Positions 1 to 27,362 of a DNA stretch of 64,000 nucleotides are shown one piece after another. The stretch's first letter is position 1. Each line of letters starts with the position of its first letter. Source of the DNA: Doris montereyensis. Its lineage: Eukaryota > Mollusca > Gastropoda > Nudibranchia > Dorididae. A program made the translations under genes and the position numbers. Location of the stretch: assembly GCA_037039925.1 (NCBI GenBank), contig JAXRKP010000056.1, positions 150,001-214,000 of the forward strand, given 5' to 3'. The notes under the pieces are model-generated. The model was given only the letters and a program-made list of their open reading frames with translations. It did not search any database and was not told the origin of the DNA.

Positions 1-3000
1 TTAAGTCTGTCTGAATTATACAATAAAATCATTAACAAAAACATCTTCATCTCTCCAATTGATAAGACGTCAATTAAAAGGCCAAATGAACTTGGAAATC
101 TTTTGATTTCCAATTTAAAGTCTTAACAAATGCTACGAGCGACTTCCGGCTATAAGATTGCTGGTTTTCATTCCCAGATGCTTCATCTGTTTTCAATATC
201 CTGAGAAGACTCCCTTAGCTTTTCAAGGATCACGTTATTTAATCTAGAATGCCCCCCCCCCTCCCCCACTTCAAAAGGATTACATAGATTCAAGTTGACA
301 TGTTTTATCTTCTGTAATTCACGAAGACAATAAATTCACGAAGACAATAATGGTTTGATTTTCTAAAGGAATGTAGAGGGGAAATAATTGATTTCACATT
401 ATTTGAAAGCTGCAGTTTGGAAAAACAGAATGACAAAACTATCTTTAAGGAGACAAGATCCAGTACAAAATTGTTTTAAGGCTTAAAAATAGAATTTAAA
501 AAATAGGAAATGGTACTGGAAAGTATTTTTTAAAAACACCTGAAAACATTTAAATTCAGTGTAATTAGACAAAAACTTGATGGCATTAACAGATGAAGCA
601 TCATGCTGTGGAATAAAAGCAAAGAAATATTCAGTACTAGCGCTTTTGGCACACCTACTTGAGATTGTATCTTTTTAGTGTAAGACTGAAAGTGTCTATC
701 AAAATACTAGTAAATCTCCTTGCTTTCCTAGTCATCTTGACACTATGCTTTGTACATCAACTTGAAGAGGCTCAAGTTTGGCTTCCAAAAATCTCTCCCT
801 TTTAACCCTTTCAAGTTCCAACATTACATTCATAAGGTTAACATGTTTCTTAACAACCCAGGAAAGTGTTGAGATCTAGTTGATGTGATCACAAGGAAGC
901 CATTGTTAATCAAATTGATTAACTGATTTGGTCAAGACAACAAAAAAGAAGACAGGGTTTTCTTTCCCCAAACCTTTTTAGTTTCTAATCATTTCCAGAT
1001 TAACAGATAAATTCAAAAAAACAAAAATAATATATAATAAACACACACACACACACATAGACATATATGGAATCTCGGGGTTGGGGTACAACCAACACTT
1101 ACACTTTTATTAAACCCTCACAGACAGACAAGGTGACTTTTAAGCTTTCAAAAAGGCAAAATGATACGACAAGAGTCCTATTGCGCAGAACTCGTATGAG
1201 ACGAGAATAATCAACAGCATTGCTGCTCTCCTGAACCCTGAATTAATTTGTTACATCTCTATGTCTTATTGAATCACCTTTTCCGAATCAGTAATACTAG
1301 CAATAGGAATTGTTTTTCTGCAGTGTAGAGAAACAGAGCAGATTTTTTCCATTTATCCATGAATTGGCTCTTGAAACAGGGACAGATGATGAGAAGCCAG
1401 TATGCATCAAAGATAAAAAAGAAACAGCACTTGAGAGAAAGACAAGGACATGACCATGGAAGGAAAGCTTAACGACAAGTGAGAAGCTACAATGACGAAA
1501 CAAGAAGGAAGGGGATCTTCGCAACCATTTGTGAGATAGCAGAGGGCCCATAGGCAATGGTGAGGATTTTGGTGGGGATAAGGGTGATGACATACAAAAT
1601 TATACCAAGGGATGATGTAGTAAAATATGTCATGCACTTATTAAAAAATAAGAGTGTAGTGACAAGGGGTGGAATGCAATCCATGAAATCTGATGATAGA
1701 TATGTGGACCAAATGAATGATCACAACTAAAGTGTTAGTGATAGAATAAAAGGAATGTTGTTTATGATCACAACGAACAAGGAGGTTGGCAATGTTAAAA
1801 TGATGCATTGCAATTGTTATATTTAACGTTAATCGGATTACAAGACCTCCCTCCATGAACAAATACGGATTGAGTGGGATAAGACAAATATTTTCAACGA
1901 AAAATGTTAATGGCGACAACTCATCAGAAGTGATGGTATCAAATCGACCACACTTGTCTGACCCCAAATCAATACCTGTAATCCCAAAACCACATGAAAA
2001 ATTGAAAAATTCTTGCTTTTGACTGAAATAAAACAATAAATTTGAAATACCCAACTTTAAAATTAAAAGTGGCGCTTTTTGGGGGGTGGGGGGGTGTTGC
2101 TTTAAACTTTCCCCATCCACCATTGTAGTGATCTCAAGGTGAATTAAGAAGAAACAGCAAGATGAAAGAGAAGTAACAGAGTGTAAGAAAAGAAGCAGGA
2201 TCTATCAGTAGCACCCGCCAACTGCCCGCACAACAGTGGTGCCAATCTAAACACATACACAATTTATAAATGTGTTTTGAAGAGTTTAAATGATGAGATT
2301 TTTTTAGGGACTGAAACACAGGAACATGAAATGCTGTTGATACAAACATTGTACTGCCAATTTGATCACAAGACAAAAGTTTGATACCAACAGCAATGAG
2401 ACTGGTTAAAAAGAAAGGCATGCAAGAAGAAAGAGAAAATGACAAAGAAATTCAACACAGATTATACTGTTTATCTTTCTTAGATAACACCATGTATATG
2501 AACAAATTAATTTGTTTAATTCAGTCTTCATATATCATAGACGAAGTCCCAGTAGTGTCAAAACAGGGACATCATCCATTGATGTATGACAATTTACATA
2601 AAGCCCTCAAGTCCAAGTGGAATTTTTTTTTACAAATGCAGTGGTCTTTGTCTTAGTGGACAGACCTCCAGAGAAAACAAAAAGGATGTAATGTGAAGCA
2701 GTATGACCTTTAAAGCTAGAGATGAACAGTGTATTTTTCTTTAAAATGTCATTCTTCTCTTCTTTTTTTTTTTACTGATTATAAAACTACGAAACTTGAT
2801 TAAACAATTAGGCCTAATTCAATTTTAATTCAGACCCTCATCGTTCCATTATCAGTAAAAAAAAATATGATTCTAGTTCGCGTCAGTTATGGCGGCACCT
2901 TTAGATCTGGTAATATCCGGCCTCTTATTCTTACACATGATAAGTAAATAGTTGGAAACCTGGCACACCCAACAAGCGGCTTCTAAATCGGACTGACCGC

Positions 3001-4344
3001 ATATAGGCAGAGACCATTGTATATTGATATTCAGGTCGATGTCTTCATGACCCGTTCTTTGTCTTTGGGCAAATGAACAATTCATATTTGTCTTCTTTTC
3101 AAATAGCAACATCTAAATGTCTCAAATCTCAAGCAGTCTTGATGATGTTTACCACACGCACACAAAGTCTCTCTCTGTTGGTCTTTCTCTCTCTATTGAT
3201 AAACTCTGATTGTACCTATTCATAAGAGTTGCCCGATCCTTTTATTTTACTGACGCTTCCCTCATTTCGAGCTTAATGTGACAATCTTTCTTCTCTTTTT
3301 CTGCATTTCCTACTTTCTTTTTCTTCCCCCTTCTGTTCTATTCAAATGTATTTCCTCATTCAACGACTTCAATCCTGCTGTGCTTTGTACCATATCATAT
3401 CAATAATCATGATAAATTGATATGAAGAGATACTGTCACCCCCAACAAAAGACAAAATCTATAATAAAACCAGTTGGGCTGAAATAAGGCCCACGTAAAG
3501 GAAACACCTTTTACATGATTTTAGAGGTTCACTATATATCTTCATTTAGAGCTCACTGAAGCATTTCACAGATTGTTGTCCAAAAGAAAAAAGATCTACA
3601 AATTCTGACTGAGTATTTTGATGAGGTATAATTCTGGGATTTTCCAGTTACAGTTGAATCGGTTTCATTCGAACTTTTTAGCACAGCCTCTCTACGAAAT
3701 AACTTTCGCTGAACCAGCAGGATCAGAGGTGCCAAACTCAAAAAGATATTTGACAAAATCTTTTCTTTTCAATTTATTTTTCGTGAATTTTCCATTTCTT
3801 TTTCTGAAAAAAATATGACTTCACACAATTAAAAACAAGAAGAGATAAAACCCCTCATTACAGCACATTAAACGGCGCAACAACATAGGAGAGAAAAAAG
3901 AGTATGTAACTGCAAGAAAAGAGTAAGCAGTGTGAAAACTTGATAGGAAAGATAAGAAATAAGTATGAGCATATGATCGGCATTAGAGGGACACAGCAAC
4001 ACTATCTTAACCAAAAAATCTGTTAGAAAAGAATGATGACACTCCTTGAAGAGAAAAACAAATTCAAAACAAGTATCAATTTCTTTGATGAAGACTGGAT
4101 GCATCTGGCTGAAAGCATAGAGTACAGACATTTAACAGTAAAAGAATAACATAGTAACAATAAGAAAAAAATAAAAATACAAAAAAATCTTTGAAGTAAA
4201 GGTCAAAGTAAAAAAGAAAGCAAATTTGCCATTAAAGTGGAAAGACATCAGTTCAGTAAAACTCAAGTAAACAGAATGGCCAATCTGCTGTCCAGAAATA
4301 AATGGCTCCAAAAAACAAGAATGGAAATTCACAGATAAACTTAC
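1..4344. other. Region downstream of the last identified DBHS exon; no confirmed gene
   Basis: No conserved coding segment is recognised. It should contain the DBHS terminal exon and 3' UTR. Visible features are a C run at 251-265, a short (AC)n at 1042-1058 and a degenerate dispersed repeat at about 2690-3010. On the minus strand an AATAAA lies at 1111-1106. The short open frames here look random. Confidence 0.5.
2690..3010. repeat. Degenerate dispersed repeat, family shared with 6520-6850 and 54840-55220
   Basis: The segment shares ordered blocks with the other two sites: a sequence near aacagtgtat, a cctaattcaattttaat block, a tcatcgttccattatcagt block and a ttatggcggcacctttagatctgg block. 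The third site lies inside a transposon with terminal inverted repeats, so this is probably an old internal fragment of that element. Confidence 0.5.
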
Positions 4345-17958
<13,614 letters not shown>

Positions 17959-18300
17959 GATTAACTACACGATTGCGATATAATAATACAAAATTTTGTC
18001 CTCACTCTTAGCTGGTCACGCAACCGAAATGAAAAATGGCGTCTTAGGCGTCTTTGTAAAGATCAGGAACGAGGCTCATTTCCGTTATTTTATGCATTCG
18101 AAAATTCTCGCGGTTTGCTCCCTTGTTGACGGGCACCCTCTCTCGACTCGCCTCGTCAAGGAACCACGCAGCCGTTTGCCGACGAGGGCTGGCATTTTGG
18201 ATTAGGACTGAGGCGGTTTCATGAGGCGAGGCATAGGGTGCAGCCTGGGTTCGGAAATGTATGACTCTTCAAATTCGCAAATAGGTTCTCCACCGGCCTG
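17959..18300 (-). promoter_or_regulatory. Upstream region of the DBHS gene (probable 5' UTR and promoter)
   Basis: The 340 bp before the start codon are visibly richer in G+C and CpG than the surroundings, especially 18105-18240. An aaaatggcg block near 18030 resembles a YY1 site. No TATA box was seen at a convincing distance. The open frame at 17996-18205 on the plus strand has no recognisable homology and is likely an effect of the base composition. Promoter role is inferred from position. Confidence 0.45.
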
Positions 18301-18307
18301 AGGTCTA

Positions 18308-18574
18308 GAGGGTTTTTTTCTTTGATTTATTCTTCCCACATCCACAACTAAGATGATCTCGGGTTTTTTTGGTAGGATTTATTTACATTTTCCCCGGACT
18401 GCCCTGTAACACAGCCACAGTATCTTTACAGTGCACAGAATGTTGTGATCTACACACAGAACCATGAGGGGGGAGGAGGGGAGGCTTTACTGGTCAACCT
18501 GATGGCGGGACTCGAACCCGCGACCTTTTTGGTTGAGAGGCCGACATCTTGCCTGTGGACTACCGAGTTCCCGG
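18308..18574 (-). repeat. tRNA-derived SINE, family B
   Basis: On the minus strand a tRNA-like head has an A-box region (tagtccacaggcaagatg) and a B box (cgggttcgagtcccgcc, 18506-18522). A conserved body follows (gtgcactg, acagggcagtccggggaaaa) and a tail containing gatcatcttagttgtgg. Body and tail match 34128-34440. It is not a functional tRNA gene: the head is degenerate and fused to a SINE body. Confidence 0.85.
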
Positions 18575-20386
<1,812 letters not shown>

Positions 20387-20919
20387 TTACACTACAGTAT
20401 GCTTCTTAGACGTAATATAACGAAATATTATTGGCTTTGATTGAAATCACAAAGATGCTGTCTTTCATAACTCATTAGCTCGAACTTATACTTAAATCGT
20501 CAAATGGCATGCATGATTGCATGTATTTATATGTATAAGCAAATGTACCGGTAACATTAGTAACAAACATCTTATCAGTTTACGGTGATACATGGGCACA
20601 ATAAAATGTTGAAGTTTTCATTTTTATTTGGAACCGTCCGTGCAATTCTATTTCATATATTTATTATATACTACTACATGCATTAATGATACTAAACGTC
20701 AGCCTAAAAACTCCTTCCCATGTGCCTTAATAGTTTATTCTATTTCTATGTCGTCACTAATGAGGCTTTATAGAGGGTGTCCTCACTAGGCATGCAAAAG
20801 GGGAAAAGGGTGGCGATGCATGGTGGCAGTATAACAGTTTGTATTTTACGATAGTTATCAAAGAACGTCAATGCCAAAGCATTGGCGTATAGCGGTATAA
20901 CGAGTTATTTCATTATTTT

Positions 20920-21176
20920 TATATAGTGTCAGGTTTGTACGAAGGTGAAGTTTGAGTGTACATTAATAATACAAAAACAACAACAGAAATTTCAAAAGTA
21001 GGAAGATATAAAGAAGACTGGAGAAGTGTCATAAAATAAGGCAACCGTATCAATGAAAATGAAGACATCGAAATAAGAAAGAATCTTCTCCAAAACGGAA
21101 CAAAATCTCTCTCTCTTTCTGTTAAAAAATTAAAATATGACAACAATGCTAACTTCTGCTTCCTAGAAAGCGCCAT
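20920..21176 (-). pseudogene. Possible N-terminal relic of a PIF/Harbinger-like transposon protein
   Basis: An 85-codon frame begins MALSRKQKLALLSYFNFL and later has a Phe/Trp/Arg-Arg motif (VPFWRRFFL). This resembles the N-terminus of PIF/Harbinger nucleases (a MALTRRQK-like start, then an Arg-rich Phe-Trp block), and the 56085 relic also starts MALTRKRK. No downstream nuclease domain is present. Could be chance; confidence is low. Confidence 0.3.
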
Positions 21177-23197
21177 TGTGTAGAATGGGTGATAAATGCA
21201 TTATTAGTATTATGCCTAGCTTCCTACGTCACATCAAGTCGGCAAATTGAAGGGTTCAACATAATCACCGCTTTCATTTTCATCCTTCAACTGCCTTTAT
21301 TTATGACAAAGTGAGGCGTCAGAATGAAGGATTTAGCAGGTTTTCGGTCTTACTAGGGAGTGTAGTTAGCTTCGTTGGTAATACGCATTCTTTTCATGGC
21401 GAGGCGATGGGTGCCGACGCAGATGTTACAGGTTTGATACCCATGATGGCCAGGTTTCCCCCCTTTTTTTCCCTGTATTTGTCTCGTCTTTGTTCCTATG
21501 GGGGCTTTGATGTTATTCAATGTAATTTTCTTCAGCATAAAAATGATACTTAAGTCTACAACGTTAAGTTGCATTTACTAGTTTGAACACGGACGTTGAA
21601 TTACTTGGGTTTCTGGGGGACCTAATATTTAAGTGTTTGACTACATAACTAGGCCTACATGTATTTGACACTTAACCACGACACATCTCCAGGACAGGTG
21701 AGAAAAGACACTAGCTCAAACAGCAATGAATGCGTACTTTAGTGAGGGATTGAAATACAAAGAAAGAATACCGACACCATTGACGGTGACACTCAACCAC
21801 GACATTCAAAACTACATAAAATATACTAACCTAATACCCAGCCTTAGGAACACCAAAACCCCAAATGGAGAGGACGCACCATACTTTTACTTACCAACAC
21901 AACTAAAAGCAGAAAGAGATCTCACTTTCTTTGAAAACTGTACTCTGGCACATGGAGAGACGTTACAAAACAAATAATCAACACTGATTTTATTTAGGAC
22001 CAGCATTATATCAGAGTACAAAGTATAGGGCAAGTATATTTATTGACTGCGAGGTCAGTATACTATGTACTACATGACAACATAATCAGTAACACATGTC
22101 AATCAGATCCATAGATGGGCAAGGATAATAATTTTGCGAATACTAGTTGTGACGGGGATAAGGAAAAGTGTTGGTCAGTTACATAATTTGACATATATTT
22201 TGAAGACATTTCTTCAGAACAATGAAGTTTTATAAACATGATGTTTGGTACCATTTGACAAAAATAAATAAAGAGATGAAATTTATTTTAAAAGTAAAAG
22301 GGCCGGTCGCTTTCCAAAAAGTACCCTTACTTTTCACCTCGAAATCGAGGCTTCTGACCTAAATCTTGCGTTGTGGCGGGGATAACCTAAGTAAAATCGT
22401 TTCATTACTCCACTTTCAATCCTTATGAACATTGGGTAAGAACCCCTTTTATCTTTAACTGTTTCGAAAGTCTTTTTCACAATAATGCAGTCATCATGTT
22501 TCATTAAATGCTTCCAACTCTGTGTGTTACGAACTGAACACCACATCTGAGTGGCGTGAGTAATGCCCTGACTGAAGTGACTGTGTGCTGTCGCCGCAGT
22601 GTGTAATTGCACCCGCTTAGAAAAAGTGAGGCATTGCTACATTGTGGATCCATGTGATTAAATAATAAGCAAATGCCAATGATCGAAACAGGTACTTAAA
22701 CGTCAGTGACATGCTTATATCTTTTTGCCATTTTGTTAATGGCAACTTTTTGTCAACTCTTACACAGTAGAAAGCGAAACAAGACGTTCCCTGATTTATT
22801 CACTGATGTAAACAGCATCGGGATAGAGCAGGAAAATGAAAGAGAGGTAACTCTGGTCTTCATGGTCCTAATTTAAAATGCCGTACGTGGGCTATGTCTT
22901 ACCAAACATTTTCATGATGCAAATGAGCATCTTGATAAAACTGATTGGATGAAAGTAATGAATAATCTAGATTTAGATTGATTATATAATACTTGGCAGT
23001 ACATGTTGGCCCAATGGGGCAGAAGGATTTCAACCTATTGGCCAAATGGGAATCTCATAGTTCTGGGAAGGAGTTCCATACTTGGGTTCCAACCAAGGGA
23101 CATAAAAAGAGGGTTTATTTTGAAGTAGAATGAGATAAAAAGTTTGAGCTTGGTTTTTGATAGGGATAAAGAGAGAAAGAAAGTAAATAGTAAATGT
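21177..23197. other. Intergenic, no gene recognised
   Basis: Open frames at 21311-21553, 21726-21977 and 22334-22612 lack recognisable domains or splice context. No tRNA or rRNA is seen. Confidence 0.45.
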
Positions 23198-23198
23198 G

Positions 23199-23404
<206 letters not shown>

Positions 23405-23904
23405 TTATAGACACACACACACACACAGTCACAAGGTGACATGGTGTGAAACTAAGACATGGTACTGTGCGATAAGAGACTGAGACATTGAGTATGAGAC
23501 GTGGAAACTGACAAATCAAACACAGTGAAATAGTAAGACATGAAGCTGTTTGCATTACCTGGGACTGAAGTTTACCATTTTATTGTACAAGTTGGGAGTG
23601 AAAAATTTTGAGCTGTATTGGGTAGAGCGGGGTAGGATTTCCGTGATCGGTCTACTGTTTTTTTCTTTCCGCTAGTGACTTTAATTCACTAATCAAACCA
23701 TCTTTACATATTATTCTAGCACATTTCAATGGAGTCTTTTTAAATTTTAGACACAATAATCCATAAAGAAATACCGAGACCTAGCCTAGAGTCTCCTTAC
23801 AGCGTTCATCTTCTTTCTTTCTCAGTGGTTTCACTGTCGGCAACAGGAAATTCAGGATTTTTCCCTGCTTAAACTCTATATGGCTGCCTAGCAACAGAAA
23901 ATAA

Positions 23905-26062
23905 CTAGCAACAAAGCTCTTGCTCCGGGCAGTGGACAGGTAAGCACCTGTACGGGAGTAGATGATCCCGCCCTCCACAAGTCTCCTGCTGCCTTGCAGA
24001 CCGGTCTTGGCTGACCAAAGGCTAAGGGAGTTAACCCTGAAAGAAAACAACCTGCTGCCTTGCATGCTGGTATTGAATGACTAAAGACTAAGGGAGTTAA
24101 CCCTGACAGAAAATAACAAGGCCCGGTAGGGGGCCTCAAGGTGGCAGCCCCACCATCTACCTAGGGTACAGTGGGCTAATCCCTTACTTATCCAAAACAA
24201 CCTGATTCAAAGAAGTACATATGATGATATACCCGGCTTGATCTCACAAAAACGAACATGTAAACGAACACGGGCTGTGATTTTTGGAACATGGAATATC
24301 GGGCCAATAAATGGAAAAAAAAAGTTAGAAATAGCTGAAGAAATGGAAAAATTCAAAATAGACATTTTGGCTATTACACAAACAAAGAAAAAAGGACAAA
24401 GAATAGAAAATGTAGGACCAAATCATACTTTAATCTTCTCAGGAGTAGATGTCAAAGATAGAGCTAGAGCAGGAGTAGGCCTCCTAATGCATAAAACACA
24501 AGAAATGCTACTAGAAAGTTGGAAATTTGTAAGCCCACGGCTATTAGAGGTAAATATTAAACCAAAAGGAAGAGAAATTAAATTATTAATAGTTTATGAA
24601 CCAAACGAAGATGCCCCCAAAGAAGAAAAGATATCTTCGAAAATGATTTACAAATAGCTGCAGAAAATCTTAAACCCAAACAGGAATTAATGGTTTTAGG
24701 AGATTTAAACACTAGAGTAGGCAACAATATAGAAACATTTATGGAGAAGTAATAGGTAAAGAAGGAGAGACAACAACTTCTCCAAATGGAGAGAGACTAA
24801 TAGATTTTTGCCTAAAGAATAACATGAAAATAGCTAACACATTTTTCCTCATAAATATATCCACAAATATACAAGAGTAAATGAAGACAGATGTGAAAAG
24901 TCAATCATAGACTACATAATAGTTAGCAGTTCCCTTTTTTACAGTACAATGGATGCTAGAGTAAGCAGAGGAGCTGAAATATTTAGTGATCATCACTTAG
25001 TGATAGCCAAAATGAGATTATTAACTGAAGAAAACAAACAGAAAAGGAAAGAGAAGAAAGCTACTAAACTCAAAATAGAAGAACTAAATAAACCAATATT
25101 AAAACAGCTGTACCAATCCAGGATAAAAAGATTCATCAGTGAAAGGCAGATGGATCTGAAGGAAAGCACAATAAAAGAAAAGTGGCAAATATATAAAGAA
25201 ACATTCCTCAGTTGTACTGAAGAGGTCTGTGGTAGGAAACAAATAAAAGGAGATGGGAAAAGGACAGCATGGTGGAATGAGAATATCAAGACTAAGATCA
25301 AAGAAAAGAAAGATGCCTGGAAGAAATACTCACAAACAAAGAGACCACAGGATAGGATAGATTATGTGAGTAAAAGAACTAACGCCAAAGAGGAAGTTAG
25401 GAAAGCAAAACAGGAACAGTGGGAAGAGTTTGGACAAAGACTTCAAGAAAGCTATCAAGGAAATCAAAAGCTGTTCTGGGGAGCAATAAAGAGCATGAGA
25501 AAGACCAAAACATGCCCAATACGACAAATTAAGAACGCCAAAGGAGAGATGATGAAAGGAGACATCAAAATCATGGAAACGTGGCGAAAGTATTTTCAAC
25601 AATACATAATCCCTCCAGAACATATGAAACAAGGAGTAAAGATCAATTATTAAGAGTAACAAGTAATGGAGATGAGACATCTGAAGATGTAGATATCTGA
25701 ATGGAAAAACTTCAAACAGCTATAAGAAAAGTGAAATAAGGAAAAGCCCCAGGAGCAGATCAAGTTTATCCAGAAATGATTAAAAACGAAGAGAGAGAGG
25801 CAGACATTAGACAAACTACTACATGCAATATGTCAACAAGCATGGAAGTCCAAACAGGTGCCAGACGACTGGAAAAAGGGAATGGTAGTACCAATACACA
25901 AGAAGGGATCAACCATGGAATGCTCAAACTGTAGAGGGATATCACTACTTAGCGCACCAGGAAAAGTGTATGCCAGGATACTGGAAATGAGACTAAGGAA
26001 AAGAGTAGAGGATCAGATTGAAGAACACCAGAGTGGATTTAGACCAGGAAGAAGTGTACATC
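23905..26062 (+). mobile_element. Non-LTR retrotransposon (RTE-like), 3'-truncated, degenerate
   Basis: The 5' UTR (23905-24235) holds two direct units of about 66 bp, each beginning ctgctgccttgca. The endonuclease frame (24238-24657) shows the apurinic-endonuclease motifs GTWNIGPINGK and ITQTKKKGQ, and GVGLLMHKTQE. After frameshifts a frame at 24949-25653 holds the endonuclease end (SDHHLVIAKMRLL) and the linker. Reverse transcriptase starts around 25740 (PDDWKKGMVVPIHKKG, NCRGISLLSAPGKVYARIL, SGFRPGRS) and stops abruptly at 26062, where inverted sequence begins. Several stops and frameshifts make it inactive. RTE assignment is from motif resemblance. Confidence 0.85.
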
Positions 26063-26490
26063 TACATCTTCAGCTGTCTCCTCTGGACTACTTGTTACTC
26101 TTAATAATTGATCTGTATTCCTTGTTTCATATGTTCTGGAGAGATTATGTAATTGTTGAAAATACTTTCTCCACGTTGTATATATTACTTTGAATCTCGT
26201 TGTTTTGGATAAGTAGGGGATTAGCCCACTGTACCCTGGGTAGATGGTAGGGCTGCCACCTTGAGGCCCCCTATCGAGCCTTGTTATTTTCTGTCAGGGT
26301 TAACTCCCTTAGTCTTTAGTCATTCAAGACCAGCCTGCAAGGCAGCAGGTTGTTTTCTTTCAGGGTAAAATTCCCTTAGCCTTTGGTTGGCCAAGACCTG
26401 CCTGCAAGGCAGCAGGAGACTCGTGGAGGGCGGGATCATCTACTCCCCGTACAGGTGCTTACCTGTCCACTGCCCGCTACGCAACATCAA
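26063..26490 (-). mobile_element. Inverted, internally deleted derivative of the same LINE
   Basis: Sequence 26063-26176 is the reverse complement of the linker region around 25575-25695, and 26185-26490 is the reverse complement of the 5' UTR (23905-24235), ending in atcaatcaatcaat. All of the endonuclease coding region is absent between them. With the preceding LINE it forms an interrupted palindrome of about 2.6 kb. Confidence 0.85.
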
Positions 26491-27360
26491 TCAATCAATA
26501 TGCACAAGAAACATGCAAATTAGGTAACATGGACTGATAAAACATTTACAAAAAATGCTCATATATAAATGAGACACCTGCACTACTTGGTAACAACATG
26601 TTTCGATAGTCCAATGCTATAGTCTCAGTCCGATTTATGATAGTTTCAGTCATTGTCATTGTCACATGTGGTGAACTCTTCGTGTTCATCAATCAGTGTT
26701 TAGTCCCATCCGTTGTTGCTTATATATAGTGTCACACAATCTCTGACCCACATTGAAGGAGCTCTTCCCGTAACCTTTTTATTTTACTTTCTTTACTAAG
26801 CCCCAACTTTTTATAAAATAAACCCCCTTTACTATGTCCCTTGGGTGGTACCCTGACTATGGAAATCATATCGAACAGGGGAACTTTGCTATGCAGGTAA
26901 ATATAATTTGCCACTTTTGTAGACCCCTCACTTTGGAATGGAATTTATAACCCCCACACATTCTGTTGGATGAATCTATCTCTGTCTAAATGATTTAGAC
27001 AAATTGTTTTTCCATCACTCTTCACTAACCAATGAAAGAGTTTAATGCCCACACTACGAATAAACCACCAGCTTCCTTCGCTCCATTCTCCTTTCGATTT
27101 TTACATATATATAACATCCAGTATTTTACGTGACTCAAATCTTCACCATAACATTCATGGTCAAAGGCATAATTCTATATTTCATCCAACTCCAACCCTT
27201 TTCCATGCTCTTTTTACTTGTCCTATTTTATTTTCTAAAGATATTAAAAATATCATTCTTAATCTTTAAAAATCTGTTTCAATGGGAGGAGCGGGTTCTG
27301 AGCTAGATACATTGCAATGCAGTGACAAGTTCAGGTTCAGGACTGATCTGATAATGATAG
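26491..27360. other. Intergenic, no gene recognised
   Basis: AT-rich sequence without recognisable coding or RNA features. Confidence 0.5.
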
Positions 27361-27362
27361 TA

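Noticed and set aside
18500..18572. Possible tRNA gene on the minus strand
   Set aside because: The B box is good but the head does not fold as a full cloverleaf by eye and continues into a SINE body shared with two other loci.
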